64,000 nucleotides of DNA, from NCBI GenBank assembly GCA_963931605.1, contig OZ007031.1, positions 1,922,001-1,986,000 on the forward strand, read 5' to 3'. Made by a program: the position numbers and the translations under genes. This stretch comes from CALUOB01 sp944322305. Lineage in GTDB: Bacteria > Actinomycetota > Coriobacteriia > Coriobacteriales > Coriobacteriaceae. Positions 41,370 to 51,010 of the stretch are shown in pieces. The stretch's first letter is position 1. The number at the start of each line of letters is the position of its first letter. The notes below the pieces were generated by a model that saw only the letters and a list, made by a program, of their open reading frames with translations, was not told the origin of the DNA and made no database searches.

Positions 41370-43550
41370 TTATCCCAACAGCGGCGTGAGCGGACCCTGC
41401 GCCAGCACGGTGACCTGGTGCATCGCGCGCGAAAGCGCCGTGTACAGGCGGCGGCGCGCCAGCGGCGTGTCCGGGTAGACCTCTTCCTGAGCGTCGGGGA
41501 TGATCACCTGGTCGAACTCGAGACCCTTGGCCGTGCGCAGCGGCAGCAGCACCACGCCCTCGGCCGGCAGGTGCGTGTTCTTGTCGACCACCAGCGCGGC
41601 GTCGCCCAGCTGCTTGGCCAGCCAGCTCACGCGGGCGTCGCTTTCGGCGATAACCGCGCAGAGCCCCTCGCCGTGTGCCGCGACAGCGCCGCGCAGCGCC
41701 TCAAGGTACGCGTCCGTGCTGTCGAACGCCTGCACTACCGGTTCCACGCCGGCGCGCTGCACCGAGGTCAGCTTGAGCTGCTCGCGCTCGTCCAGAAGGC
41801 CGGTGAACAGCGCGGTGATCTCGGGCGAGGAGCGGTAGCTGGTGAGCAGGCGGCACTCGTCCACGTGGCCGTGGCTCGCGCGGAAGATCTCGGCCGCCCG
41901 GGCAAACGAGGCCGTTCCCTCGAAAATGGCTTGGTGCTCGTCGCCTAAAAGCATGAAGTGCGCGTGCGAGAAGTACCGCGCCAGCACCATAAGCTGGGCC
42001 TCGGTGTAGTCTTGCACCTCGTCCACCATGACGTAGCGGGCCGCTTCGTCGCCCGAGCCGCTGAACAGCAGCTTGAGGTAGAGCCACTCGGTGGCGTTGA
42101 CCGAGGGACGGCCCAGCAGGCGCATGCCGATGCGGTCGAAGCGCAGCCACGAGAGGTTCTCGATCTGCTCGCGCACCGTGCCGTAGCGCATCTCGACCAG
42201 CTGGCGCGCCAGGCGCTCCAGGTCCTTGTCGTCGTCGCTCGCCACGGTTTGACCGAACAGCTCGATCTGCTCCTCAACGTCCATGGCGGCGATGGACTCT
42301 TGCAGCTCCTCGTTGCGGGCCATCTGCGCGAAGCGCTTCTCGAGCTTCTCGAGCAGCGCCTCTTTGGCCAGCGTGGTGAAGCGCGGGCCGATGCCGAAGC
42401 CGGTCTCGGCGCAGAAGCGGGCGCAGCGCTCGACGGCACTTCTCACCTGCGAAACCTTGAGGATGATCTCCTCGCCCAGGCGGATGTCGCGCAGGTCGTC
42501 GGGCTCGAGGGCCATGCCGGGGACAGCCGCCTCGAGCGTGCGCAGCGTGTCCGCGTCGGTGGCGAGGCCCAGGTCGCGCTCGCCGGCGCCTTGGGCGGCC
42601 ACGAACGCGCGCCACGTGAAGATGCGCGGGTTGGCCTCTCCCATGCTGGGCAGCACGGTGTCGATGTAGTTCTCGAACACGCGGTTGGGCGTGAAGAGCC
42701 ACACCTGGTCGGGCGTGAGGGTCTCGCGCTCGCGATACAGCAGAAACGCGATGCGCTGCAGGAGCACCGAGGTCTTGCCCGAGCCGGCGATGCCGTTTAC
42801 CAGCAGCACCGGCACGTCCTCGTGGCGCACCACCTCGTTTTGCTCGCGCTGGATGGTGGCGGTGATGGCCTGCAGCTTCTCGGAGTGGTGGCGGCTGAGC
42901 GCGGCCAGCAGCAGCGAGTCCTCGATGGCAATGGTGGTGTCGAAGTAGGCGTTGAGCTTGTTGCGCGTGAGGTCGAACTGGCGGCGCAGCATGAGGTTGA
43001 CGGTGCGGGTGCGGCCGTTGACCTTGTAGCTGGTGCGGCCCATTTCCTGGTTGTAGTAGGTCTCGGCCACGGGGCTGCGCCAGTCAACCACCAGGGGGCG
43101 GCGGTTGTCGTCGGTGATGCCGGCGGCGCCGATGTAGACGTCGCGCGGGGGCTGGCCGGGGCGCATCTCCAGCGTGACCTTGGCAAAGTAGGGCTGGGCC
43201 AGCAGCAGCGCCACGCGGCGGAGCTTGTCTACGTTGGCGTCGTGGTAGAGGTTGTAGGCGTCGATCACGCTGTTGAGCGTCTCGATGGCGGCGTAGGTTT
43301 CCAGCGCCTCGTCGTAGCCGCTGAAGTTGAGCGCCACTTCCTCGCTCATGTCGATAAGGTCCTGCGCGGCGCCGAAGTGGTTGGACTCAACGTCCTCGCG
43401 CAGCTTGTCGCGCAGGCGCTCGAGTTCTTGGTACAGCTCGGCGAGGTGCTCCTGCTCGGCGCGGAAGACAGGGTCGTCGCTATGATCCTGCGCTGCAGCC
43501 TCAGCGTCGGGGTAGTTGGGGTTGAGCTGGTCGGACAGCTGGTCAGACAT
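41370..43550 (-). CDS. HelD-like superfamily 1 helicase (RNA polymerase recycling type)
   Basis: The 726-residue protein has a coiled-coil N-terminal arm (about residues 28-55), then DNRRPLVVDWRSPVAETYY, a HelD hallmark. Walker A is GIAGSGKT (253-260), followed by VDEVQDYTEAQ (motif II), a GDEHQAIFEGT stretch and the C-terminal motifs TAKGLEFDQVI and YTALSRAM. HelD proteins release stalled RNA polymerase from DNA or protect it from rifampicin. It starts at the ATG at 43550 after AAGGAG. It is a single gene, convergent with the duplicated membrane protein. Confidence 0.9.
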   Translation of the reverse strand: MSDQLSDQLNPNYPDAEAAAQDHSDDPVFRAEQEHLAELYQELERLRDKLREDVESNHFGAAQDLIDMSEEVALNFSGYDEALETYAAIETLNSVIDAYNLYHDANVDKLRRVALLLAQPYFAKVTLEMRPGQPPRDVYIGAAGITDDNRRPLVVDWRSPVAETYYNQEMGRTSYKVNGRTRTVNLMLRRQFDLTRNKLNAYFDTTIAIEDSLLLAALSRHHSEKLQAITATIQREQNEVVRHEDVPVLLVNGIAGSGKTSVLLQRIAFLLYRERETLTPDQVWLFTPNRVFENYIDTVLPSMGEANPRIFTWRAFVAAQGAGERDLGLATDADTLRTLEAAVPGMALEPDDLRDIRLGEEIILKVSQVRSAVERCARFCAETGFGIGPRFTTLAKEALLEKLEKRFAQMARNEELQESIAAMDVEEQIELFGQTVASDDDKDLERLARQLVEMRYGTVREQIENLSWLRFDRIGMRLLGRPSVNATEWLYLKLLFSGSGDEAARYVMVDEVQDYTEAQLMVLARYFSHAHFMLLGDEHQAIFEGTASFARAAEIFRASHGHVDECRLLTSYRSSPEITALFTGLLDEREQLKLTSVQRAGVEPVVQAFDSTDAYLEALRGAVAAHGEGLCAVIAESDARVSWLAKQLGDAALVVDKNTHLPAEGVVLLPLRTAKGLEFDQVIIPDAQEEVYPDTPLARRRLYTALSRAMHQVTVLAQGPLTPLLG

Positions 43551-43767
43551 AGGTGCGCTCCTTCGTTCCGGATGCGTTGGGCGCTCAGCATAGCACAGGG
43601 CCGCCAAGCGTTGCGCTTCGGGTTGCCCCTATGGTAGCGCTTCGTGCGGACACGTTTTTTGCACGTGGTTCTTTTTGGGCGCAGCGGCGTTGTCCGCGGC
43701 GGCGTGCGATTCGTGTCCGCACGCCGCGGTACACTTTCTGCACGGCGATTGAGAGGCGGGTGCAACG

Positions 43768-44475
43768 ATGGGTTTGAATCTGTGGACGGCGGTTGCGCTG
43801 TGCTACGGCGCCGTCAACGTGCTGTGCGCGGTGCTTTTTGCGGTGGACAAGTACTGGGCGCAGCATGGCCAGCGGCGCATCAGCGAGAAGGCACTGCTGG
43901 GGCTTTCGCTGGCCGGCGGTGCCCTGGGCGGGCTGGTTGCCATGCGCGCCGTGCGCCACAAAACGCGCAAGCCTGCCTTTTACATTGGGCTTCCGGTTAT
44001 GGTTGCGGTGCACGTTGCGTTGCTGTGCGCCCTGGCGTTTGCAGGTGGGCGCCTGCTTGGCGTGCCTGGCGCGGATTCTGCCGGCGCGGGCCTTGCGGGC
44101 GAGAAGGGCCCGGCTGCGGCAAGCGCGGAGGCCGATGCTGAAGGCGCTGGCGACGCGGACGCGGCTGCGGGCTTGCCGCCGCTTGACGGGGGCTACGCGT
44201 ACGTGCGCGCACGCGTGTTGGAGCGCGACTTAGGCTGCCGCGTTGCCGTTGTCGAGGTGGAGCCGTGGGAATGGGATGCCGCGGGCGTGAACGTCAGCGG
44301 CCTTTCCGCAGGTACAACGGGTGGGGTTGACTGTTCCGAGCTTTTGACCATGACGGGCCTCAAAGAGGGCGCGGCGTGGATCTTCTCGTATAAGGACACG
44401 GGGCAGACGGCGTTGCCCGTTACGGTCGCTTCGGTTGAGAGCCCCGAGAGCTTTGCCGAGCGCGCCGCACAGTAA
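43768..44475 (+). CDS. DUF1294 membrane protein with extra C-terminal domain
   Basis: The first 100 residues match DUF1294: membrane helices with FAVDKYWAQHGQRRISEKALL, GGALGG and MRAVRHKTRKPAFYIG. DUF1294 proteins usually end there. This one continues through a low-complexity linker (GLAGEKGPAAASAEADAEG, which includes the GGCGAGAAG word at 44098) into an about 80-residue soluble domain. The domain has VDCSELLTMTGLKEGAAWIFSYKDTG and resembles nothing I recognise. The protein has 235 residues in all. The function of DUF1294 is unknown. Confidence 0.72.
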   Translation: MGLNLWTAVALCYGAVNVLCAVLFAVDKYWAQHGQRRISEKALLGLSLAGGALGGLVAMRAVRHKTRKPAFYIGLPVMVAVHVALLCALAFAGGRLLGVPGADSAGAGLAGEKGPAAASAEADAEGAGDADAAAGLPPLDGGYAYVRARVLERDLGCRVAVVEVEPWEWDAAGVNVSGLSAGTTGGVDCSELLTMTGLKEGAAWIFSYKDTGQTALPVTVASVESPESFAERAAQ

Positions 44476-44641
44476 AGGGTGCATGCGTGGGCGCTGGCTC
44501 GGTGGCTTCTGCGCTATCCGAACAAATCGTGAAGACTTTATAGCACAAACAAACGTTCGTGTTTTCTCCTATAAACGAACAGGTGTTTGATATACTTGAG
44601 TCAAGGAAGGGGAGAAGGGAGGTGCAGCCAGCGTCGCAACC

Positions 44642-44671
44642 TGACATGTATTACAATTGTCATACATGTCA
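44642..44671. promoter_or_regulatory. 30-bp palindromic operator of the MNT/HEPN module
   Basis: TGACATGTAT (44642-44651) and ATACATGTCA (44662-44671) are perfect inverse arms around TACAATTGTC. The site abuts the GGGAGGA ribosome site of the antitoxin gene. The antitoxin's N-terminal ribbon-helix-helix domain is the obvious candidate to bind it. Confidence 0.78.
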
Positions 44672-44681
44672 GGGAGGAATC

Positions 44682-45320
44682 ATGTCGCACATGAAATCGG
44701 CTGACCATCGCGTTGCCCTATCGTTGCGCTTGCCCAAACGGGTCGTTGACGAGGTGGTTGGGTATGCCACGGAGCATGGAGTTTCAAAAACGGACGCGTT
44801 TCTCCACTTTGTGCAACGGGGGATAGAGCAAGAGGCTCAAGGCGAGGCGGTGACGCTTGACTCTTTGGCGAGCCAGATTGACCGCGTTCTTTCGCTGCTC
44901 CAGGCACAAGGGGCGCATGCGGGACATCAAGCGTCCAGCGAGGATTGCTCAAGGTGTGCCGAAAGCGTCGAGGTGCATCGGGCGCAAGAATTCGCGACCG
45001 CGCGTCGCGCGGTGGCGGACGTGGCGGCCGATTACCAAGCGGTGGATAAGGCGTACCTGTTCGGCTCGTTTGCTCGCGGGGATTTTTCCGAGGCGAGCGA
45101 CATAGACGTGAGGCTTGTGCTCGACCGCAGCCATCCGTTTACGTTGGGCGACCTGAGCAGGTTTTCCAAGCGCGTGGAGCAGGCAACGGGCCGCGAGGTG
45201 GATGTGGTGACTGCGACGCACCTTAAAAACGAGGCGCTGGCTGCAGCGATAGATCGGGAGAAGGTGCTGGTATATGAGCGCGAAGCGGGACGACCTTTCG
45301 AGGGTCCAGGAGATATATGA
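44682..45320 (+). CDS. MNT-type nucleotidyltransferase antitoxin fused to an RHH domain
   Basis: The 212-residue protein has an N-terminal ribbon-helix-helix-like region (VALSLRLPKRVVDEVVGYAT ... SKTDAFLHFVQRGI, residues 11-48). The C-terminal minimal nucleotidyltransferase has GSFARG (128-133) and SDIDV (139-143; Asp140 and Asp142). MNT antitoxins silence HEPN toxins, in studied cases by AMPylating them. The fused DNA-binding domain could make it autoregulatory. I start at 44682 because GGGAGGA lies just before. The 3' end overlaps the HEPN gene by 47 bp. Confidence 0.85.
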   Translation: MSHMKSADHRVALSLRLPKRVVDEVVGYATEHGVSKTDAFLHFVQRGIEQEAQGEAVTLDSLASQIDRVLSLLQAQGAHAGHQASSEDCSRCAESVEVHRAQEFATARRAVADVAADYQAVDKAYLFGSFARGDFSEASDIDVRLVLDRSHPFTLGDLSRFSKRVEQATGREVDVVTATHLKNEALAAAIDREKVLVYEREAGRPFEGPGDI

Positions 45321-45651
45321 TGTGATTCTCGAAACACGGCGGCAGATGAAAGCCCTTGCCTTCACCAGGGAACGGTTTGTAAGCCCTTGCAACGACGTGG
45401 ACGATCTTGTTGCCGAGGGGATTCTCAACCGCGTGCTCCGCATCACCGAGGAGGCCGGGCACGTTTCTGAGGAAGTTGCCCAGCGCTATGCGTTTGACCG
45501 GGCGGGGGTAAGCGGCGTGCGCAACCGTTTGGCCCACGCATACGGAGACGTGGATCGCGAGATTATCTGGGACGTTGTCGTGAATGATTTCCCGCGGTTG
45601 CTGGGATCTTGTCGGGCGTACTGTGATGACGAGGGGATTGAGCTGGGTTAG
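45274..45651 (+). CDS. HEPN (DUF86-type) RNase toxin
   Basis: The 125-residue all-helical protein carries the HEPN motif Rx4-6H as RNRLAH (Arg83, His88) followed by AYGDVD, the typical DUF86 form. HEPN toxins are metal-independent RNases. Here it overlaps the MNT gene, as in two-gene MNT/HEPN modules. The conserved Arg and His are intact, so activity is expected. Confidence 0.87.
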   Translation: MSAKRDDLSRVQEIYDVILETRRQMKALAFTRERFVSPCNDVDDLVAEGILNRVLRITEEAGHVSEEVAQRYAFDRAGVSGVRNRLAHAYGDVDREIIWDVVVNDFPRLLGSCRAYCDDEGIELG

Positions 45652-45762
45652 TGCGTGGCGCGGAATGGCGTTTCGCTTGCCGATCATACTATGGATCCTG
45701 CGGATAGGTAATGGCGCGGGACAGGGGTGCTGGCGAGCCGGCAGGTGAGTGGAGTGGTTTCC

Positions 45763-48351
45763 ATGAATGGCGTAGAGAAAAATGGAGCTGCGTTGCAGGG
45801 GGTTCGTGGCGAGGTTGTTTCGACGGAGCGGGTCTCCCCGCAGTCCTTGCGCTACCGGCAGCCGGATTGTATCCAGGTGCGCGGGGCGCGGGTGCACAAC
45901 CTTAAGAACGTGAACGTGGACATCCCTCTGGGGTGCTTGGTGGGCATTGCCGGCGTTTCGGGCTCGGGTAAGAGCTCGCTGGCGCTGGGCACGCTCTACG
46001 CGGAGGGGTCGCGCCGCTACTTGGACGCGCTTTCCACCTACACGCGCCGCCGCATCGGCCAGGCGGCCCGCGCCACGGTGGACGAGGTCCTGCACGTGCC
46101 GGCGGCCTTGGCCTTGCGGCAGCGCCCGGGCATCCCCGGCGTGCATTCCACGTTCGGCACCTCCACCGAGCTGCTCAACTACCTGCGCCTGATGTTCTCG
46201 CGCCTGGGCAGCCACCAATGCCCGCACTGCGGCGCCCACGTGCCGCCCAGCATGGACGTTGCGCTGATGCTGCCTACCACCTGCCCGTCCTGCGGGCGGC
46301 AGTTCTACGGTCCCGGCGCGGAGGACCTGGCCTTCAACAGCGCGGGAGCGTGCCCCACCTGCGGCGGCACCGGCATCGTGCGCACGGTTGACATGGACAC
46401 CCTCGTACCCGACGAGTCCCTCTCCATCAACGAGGGGGCGGTGGCGCCGTGGAACACGCTCATGTGGGACCTCATGAAACAGGTGTGCGCCGCCATGGGC
46501 GTGCGGACGGACGTGCCGTTTTCCGAGCTCACGCCAAAGGAGCGCGACATCGTGTTCCACGGCCCGGCGGAAAAGAAGCACATCCTGTACCGCTCCAAAA
46601 AGGGGGATGACTTTGCCGAGCTCGACTTCACGTACTTCAACGCGGTCTACACGGTTGAAAACGCGCTCTCAAAGGTGAAAGACGAGAAGGGCCTGGGGCG
46701 TGTGGCGCGCTTCCTGCGCGAGGACGTGTGCCCTGACTGCGGCGGAACGCGGCTTTCCCAGCGCGCTCGCGGCCCGGTGATCGACGGCATGAACCTGGGC
46801 GACGCCACCAAGATGACGCTCGACGAGCTAGCGGCTTGGGTGCCCACCGTGCCCGGTCTCATGCCCGAGGAGATGCGTCCCATGGCCGAGGCCATCTGTG
46901 CGGAGATGGGCGAGCCGCTGTGCCGCCTGAAGCAGCTGGGGTTGGGGTACCTCTCGCTCGACCGCGCGAGCTCTACGCTCTCCACCGGCGAGCGCCAGCG
47001 CGTTCAGCTGGCCCGCGCGGTGCGCAACCGCACCTGCGGGGTGCTCTACGTGCTGGACGAGCCCTCCATCGGCCTGCATCCCTCCAACGTTGAGGGGCTG
47101 CTCGGCGTGGTGGACGACCTGCTGGAAGACGGCAACTCGGTGGTGCTCGTAGACCACGACGTGCGCGTGCTGCGCCATGCCGACCATCTCATTGAGATCG
47201 GGCCGGGCTCGGGCGCTGCGGGCGGCGAGATTGTTGCCCAAGGCACGGTTGAGGAGGTCGAGCACAGTCCGCAAACGCGTATCGGCCCGTTCCTCTCGGG
47301 CGAGAAGCGCATCCGCACGCGCAGCCGCGCCCGCGCCGGCGAGGCGTTTGCGCAGGGCGTCGTCCGCCTCGAGACAAACGCCATCCATACGGTGAAGCCG
47401 CTGGCGGTTGAGATCCCGCGCGGCTGGCTCGTTGCGGTAACGGGCGTTTCGGGATCAGGCAAGACCACGCTCGTGCTCGAGAGCCTGATTCCCGCTCTCA
47501 AGGCGCAGATCGCCGGCGAGAAGCTCCCGGCGCACGTGCGCGCGGTAGAGGCGGCGGGTATCGCCCGCGCCAACCTCATAGACGCCACGCCCATCGGCGC
47601 CAACGTGCGCTCCACGGTGGCCACCTACTCCGGCGTGCTGGACGATCTGCGTCGCGCCTACGCCAAGCTGCCCGAGGCGAAGGAGCGCGGGCTTAAGGCT
47701 GGCTCGTTCTCGTACAACACTGGCTCGCTGCGCTGCCCTACCTGCGACGGCACCGGGCAGATCTCGCTCGACGTGCAGTTCTTGCCCGATGTGGACATCC
47801 CGTGTCCCGACTGCAACGGCGTGCGCTATGGGCGCGACGCCTACCGCGTCAAGCTCGCGGGGGACATCAGCCTGCCCGAGCTGCTTTCGTACACGGTTGA
47901 CCAGGCGGCCGATGCGCTGGCCGAGACCAACCTGCGCCCGGTAAAGGCAAAGCTTGCCATCCTGCACGACCTGGGCCTGGGGTACCTCACGCTGGGTGAG
48001 GCCACGCCGGCGCTTTCGGGCGGCGAGGCGCAGCGCCTCAAGCTTGCGAGCGAGCTCACCCGCAAGCAGGATGACGCGCTCTTCGTGTTCGATGAGCCCA
48101 CGATCGGCTTGCACCCGCTTGACGTGGAGGTGCTGCTCGGCGTGCTGCAGCGCCTCATAGACAACGGTGCCACCGTGGTGGTGATCGAGCATGACCTGGA
48201 TATGATCGCCAACGCCGACTGGGTGATAGACATGGGGCCCGGTGGCGGCGAGAGCGGCGGGCGTGTGGTGGCGGCCGGCACACCGGAAGAGGTCGCAGCG
48301 TGCCCCGAGAGCGTTACCGGGCGCTACCTTGCCGAGGAGCTCGGGGTCTAG
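45763..48351 (+). CDS. UvrA-like excinuclease ATPase paralogue
   Basis: The 862-residue protein has two UvrA-type ABC ATPases. Walker A is AGVSGSGKS (about 63-71) and TGVSGSGKT, the signatures are LSTGERQRVQLAR and LSGGEAQRLKLAS, and zinc ribbons follow (CPHCG/CPSCG/CPTCG and CPTCDGTG/CPDCNG). At 862 residues it is shorter than normal UvrA (about 940). This fits the UvrA2/DrrC group linked to drug tolerance rather than the main repair enzyme; that subgrouping is inferred from length and divergence. I use the ATG at 45763 after GGAG, though a GTG at 45727 is also possible. Two GGCGAGAAG words lie in it (47299 and 47515). Confidence 0.85.
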   Translation: MNGVEKNGAALQGVRGEVVSTERVSPQSLRYRQPDCIQVRGARVHNLKNVNVDIPLGCLVGIAGVSGSGKSSLALGTLYAEGSRRYLDALSTYTRRRIGQAARATVDEVLHVPAALALRQRPGIPGVHSTFGTSTELLNYLRLMFSRLGSHQCPHCGAHVPPSMDVALMLPTTCPSCGRQFYGPGAEDLAFNSAGACPTCGGTGIVRTVDMDTLVPDESLSINEGAVAPWNTLMWDLMKQVCAAMGVRTDVPFSELTPKERDIVFHGPAEKKHILYRSKKGDDFAELDFTYFNAVYTVENALSKVKDEKGLGRVARFLREDVCPDCGGTRLSQRARGPVIDGMNLGDATKMTLDELAAWVPTVPGLMPEEMRPMAEAICAEMGEPLCRLKQLGLGYLSLDRASSTLSTGERQRVQLARAVRNRTCGVLYVLDEPSIGLHPSNVEGLLGVVDDLLEDGNSVVLVDHDVRVLRHADHLIEIGPGSGAAGGEIVAQGTVEEVEHSPQTRIGPFLSGEKRIRTRSRARAGEAFAQGVVRLETNAIHTVKPLAVEIPRGWLVAVTGVSGSGKTTLVLESLIPALKAQIAGEKLPAHVRAVEAAGIARANLIDATPIGANVRSTVATYSGVLDDLRRAYAKLPEAKERGLKAGSFSYNTGSLRCPTCDGTGQISLDVQFLPDVDIPCPDCNGVRYGRDAYRVKLAGDISLPELLSYTVDQAADALAETNLRPVKAKLAILHDLGLGYLTLGEATPALSGGEAQRLKLASELTRKQDDALFVFDEPTIGLHPLDVEVLLGVLQRLIDNGATVVVIEHDLDMIANADWVIDMGPGGGESGGRVVAAGTPEEVAACPESVTGRYLAEELGV

Positions 48352-48535
48352 GCCGCATGAGCCCATCGCCCGCTGCCGCTCGTGCTGGCGGGGACGGGTA
48401 AAGGTACTGATGGGGCAGGTGCGTCTGGCAGATGCCTTGCGCCTGCGGTCCTGGCGGAGCTCTTTGGGTTTATCGCCTGCACGCGGCCGCTGGTCGGCCG
48501 CCTTGACGCGTCGGGTGGCTGGGCGCGCTTCTCGC

Positions 48536-49048
48536 CTACGTGCGGGCGCTGCGCTCGAGCTGCTGCATGAAGGCTTTTTTGCCGCGGCAGTAGGCGTCGT
48601 AGTTGCGGCCGTTTTGCCGGGCGATCATGCGCTTCAGGTTGGCGTAGCCGCCGGCGGCGCTCTTGTGCGCGCGCAAATAGTCGCGCACGGCCAGGTGACG
48701 CTGGATGTTGTACGTGTCGTTGGCGGGGAAAACAAACGCCTGAGCGTACACGTCGTCGGGGCTCGTCTGCACGTACTTGCGCATGAGCACGCCGCCGGAG
48801 GCGGTGGGATCCTCAACGCGTTCGTAGCCCGCCTGCGCCAGCTGGTCGCGCGCGGCCTCCAGCGCGTCGAGGGAGCTCACCACCAGCATCAGGTCGATCA
48901 CCGGCACGGCGGGAAGCCCGGGCACGGCGGTGCTGCCGATGTGGTGCGCCTCCACCAAGGCGTCGCCCAGGGCGGCGGCCAGGAGGTTCTTCTCGGCTTC
49001 GTATTGAGACTCCCACGCCTTGTTGTGGGGCATGATGCGGACGCGCAT
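48536..49048 (-). CDS. GrpB-like nucleotidyltransferase family protein
   Basis: The 170-residue protein has HHIGSTAVPGLPAVPVIDLM near residue 35 and the C-terminal YNIQRHLAVRDYLRAH and NYDAYCRGKKAFMQQLE, the pattern of the GrpB (UPF0157) family with a nucleotidyltransferase-like fold. The ATG follows AAGGAGAGG. GGCGAGAAG (complement, 48528-48536) overlaps its stop codon. It is convergent with the UvrA-like gene. Family function is not well established. Confidence 0.87.
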   Translation of the reverse strand: MRVRIMPHNKAWESQYEAEKNLLAAALGDALVEAHHIGSTAVPGLPAVPVIDLMLVVSSLDALEAARDQLAQAGYERVEDPTASGGVLMRKYVQTSPDDVYAQAFVFPANDTYNIQRHLAVRDYLRAHKSAAGGYANLKRMIARQNGRNYDAYCRGKKAFMQQLERSART

Positions 49049-49213
49049 AACCTCTCCTTGCGGGTAAGCGCCGGGCGCCGGCCCGGGCGGCAACGGTGTT
49101 TCTCTCACAAGGGTACCCCCGATTTGCGGTAACGTGCGGGTTGGTTTGCGTGTTGGAGCGCGAGCGGCTGGCTGGGCGGCGGGGTGCGGGGCGTCGCCGC
49201 CAATGCGTCCTCG

Positions 49214-49423
49214 GTTACCCGCGCTGGCGACATCGCTGAGGGCGTTGGTCGCGGTTGCGACGTCTATCTCGCGGATGTGGGCCTGTACGATGTCGTTCGC
49301 GCGGTTAAACGTTCCATAGACGCCAAAGGAGCGGATAAACGGGGCTATGTGCGAGAAAAGCAACCAACCGCTCGTTGCGCGCGAGAACGGCGGCCGACCG
49401 CTTGCCCTGCGCGAAGGCAACGG
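49214..49423. repeat. Seven 30-bp units in inverted layout, GGTTA/AACCG family
   Basis: Units start at 49214, 49244, 49274, 49304, 49334, 49364 and 49394, exactly 30 bp apart. The first four begin G(T/A)T with GGTTA or GGTTGG words; the last two begin with the inverse, CCAACCG and CCGACCG. The 557-bp gap between the divergent grpB-like and glycerate kinase genes holds no plausible gene apart from this array. Confidence 0.72.
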
Positions 49424-49605
49424 TGCTGGCGCAAAACCAGTATGATGCAGCGTAACGGCAGCGGCGGGGCGCCTTGCTGGCGCGGATGCGAAGGAAGGGG
49501 CTGCGGCTCACAGTGCCGCACCGCCGCGCTCGCGAGGGCTCCGGCGCCCTAGGCGGGCCGCGCGTGCCGCAGCCCGCGTATGCCGCAACGGAAGGGGAGG
49601 CCATG

Positions 49606-50745
49606 ATGCACGTCATAGCGGCGTCGGATTCGTTCAAGGGAACGCTTTCGTCGGAGGAGATCGCCCGGCTGCTTGCCGAGGAGGCCTCCGCGGTGTTTCC
49701 GGACGCGCGGGTCACGTCGGTTCCCATGGCTGACGGCGGGGAGGGCACGGCTGCCGCCCTGGTTGCCGCTTGCGGCGGTGAGTTGCGCAGGGTGCGCACG
49801 ACCGATCCGCTGGGCCGCCCGGTGGATGCCGCCTACGGCCTGCTTTGGGGGCAGCGCGCCGTCATAGAGGTCGCGGCGGCGTCGGGCCTGCCGCTGCTGG
49901 CGCCGGCCGAGCGCGATCCGCTCCGCGCCTCGAGCTACGGTACCGGCCAGCTTTTGCGCGCCGCCCTCGACGCGGGCGTTACCAGCGTCACGCTCGCCCT
50001 CGGCGGCAGCGCCACCAACGACGGTGGCATGGGCATGCTGCGCGCGCTCGGCGTGCGCTTTCTCGACCAGCGCGGCTGCGAGCTTGCGGGCTGCGGGGCG
50101 GATCTGGCGCGGGTGGCGCGCATCGACCTCACGGGTCTCGACCCGCGTCTGGGGCGTGCGCATATCCAGGTTATGTGCGACGTGGACAACCCGCTCACAG
50201 GCCCTCAGGGTGCCAGTGCGGTGTTCGGGCCACAAAAAGGCGCGACCCCGTCTGTGGTCGCGGAGCTCGACGCCGGCATGGAGAGCTACGCCGCCTGCGT
50301 GCGCGAGGCTACGGGCGTAAGCGTGGTCAACACCCCCGGTGCGGGGGCCGCCGGCGGCATCGGCGCGGCGTGCCTGGCGTTTCTCGGCGCGCGCCTGCGC
50401 TCGGGGGTGGAGGCCGTGCTGGATCTGGCGGGCTTTGACGAGCTTCTCGCCCAAGCGGACGTGGTGGTCACGGGCGAGGGACGCGCCGATGGCCAGACGG
50501 CGCGCGGCAAGGTGGTGAGCGGGGTGGCTGCGGCCTGCCTGCGCCGCGGCGTTCCGTGCGTGGCCGTCGTGGGCGGCATGGAGCCGGGCGCCGACAGGCT
50601 GCCGGGGCTGACGGCCATGGTCCCCACCGCGATCGACCCTGCGGAGGGCCTCGAGAGCGCGCTTGCCCACGCCGAGGAGCGCTACCGCGCCGCTGCCCGC
50701 CGCCTCTTTCAGCTGGTGGCGCTGGGGCGCCGCGTGGCGGGTTAA
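49606..50745 (+). CDS. Glycerate kinase (GlxK/GarK type)
   Basis: The 379-residue protein shows the bacterial glycerate kinase family pattern: VIAASDSFKGTLSSEE, PMADGGEGT, ALGGSATNDGGMGML, GPQKGA and VVTGEGRADGQTARGK. It phosphorylates glycerate to 2-phosphoglycerate (or 3-phosphoglycerate in some members), feeding glycolysis. Two ATGs are in tandem; I prefer 49606, five bases after GGAGG. It is a single gene; neighbours do not point to a glyoxylate or galactarate pathway. Confidence 0.92.
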   Translation: MHVIAASDSFKGTLSSEEIARLLAEEASAVFPDARVTSVPMADGGEGTAAALVAACGGELRRVRTTDPLGRPVDAAYGLLWGQRAVIEVAAASGLPLLAPAERDPLRASSYGTGQLLRAALDAGVTSVTLALGGSATNDGGMGMLRALGVRFLDQRGCELAGCGADLARVARIDLTGLDPRLGRAHIQVMCDVDNPLTGPQGASAVFGPQKGATPSVVAELDAGMESYAACVREATGVSVVNTPGAGAAGGIGAACLAFLGARLRSGVEAVLDLAGFDELLAQADVVVTGEGRADGQTARGKVVSGVAAACLRRGVPCVAVVGGMEPGADRLPGLTAMVPTAIDPAEGLESALAHAEERYRAAARRLFQLVALGRRVAG

Positions 50746-51010
50746 CGCTGGCCCCTGGCGCGCGGGCCCGCGGTCGCGGCTCTGTTGCGCGGCACCGCGC
50801 TTCTCGCCCGGCGCTGTTTCTCCGGTATTTTTCCGTTTGCCCCGGCGCTTGCGCAGGAAAAAACTCGCACGGAGTCGCTCGTGCTCGCCGGCTTGACGTA
50901 CGCCGCTGTCTACCAGCAGAAACGTTTTAGCCAACCGGCATGGGCGGTGTCGGCGCCCTGCGTGCTGCGAACCGTTTGCGCGCATCCTCGTGAACTATTC
51001 CCGCGCTCTC

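Noticed and set aside
41958..43637. Plus-strand frame opposite helD
   Set aside because: Antisense shadow; the minus strand encodes an intact helicase with all motifs.
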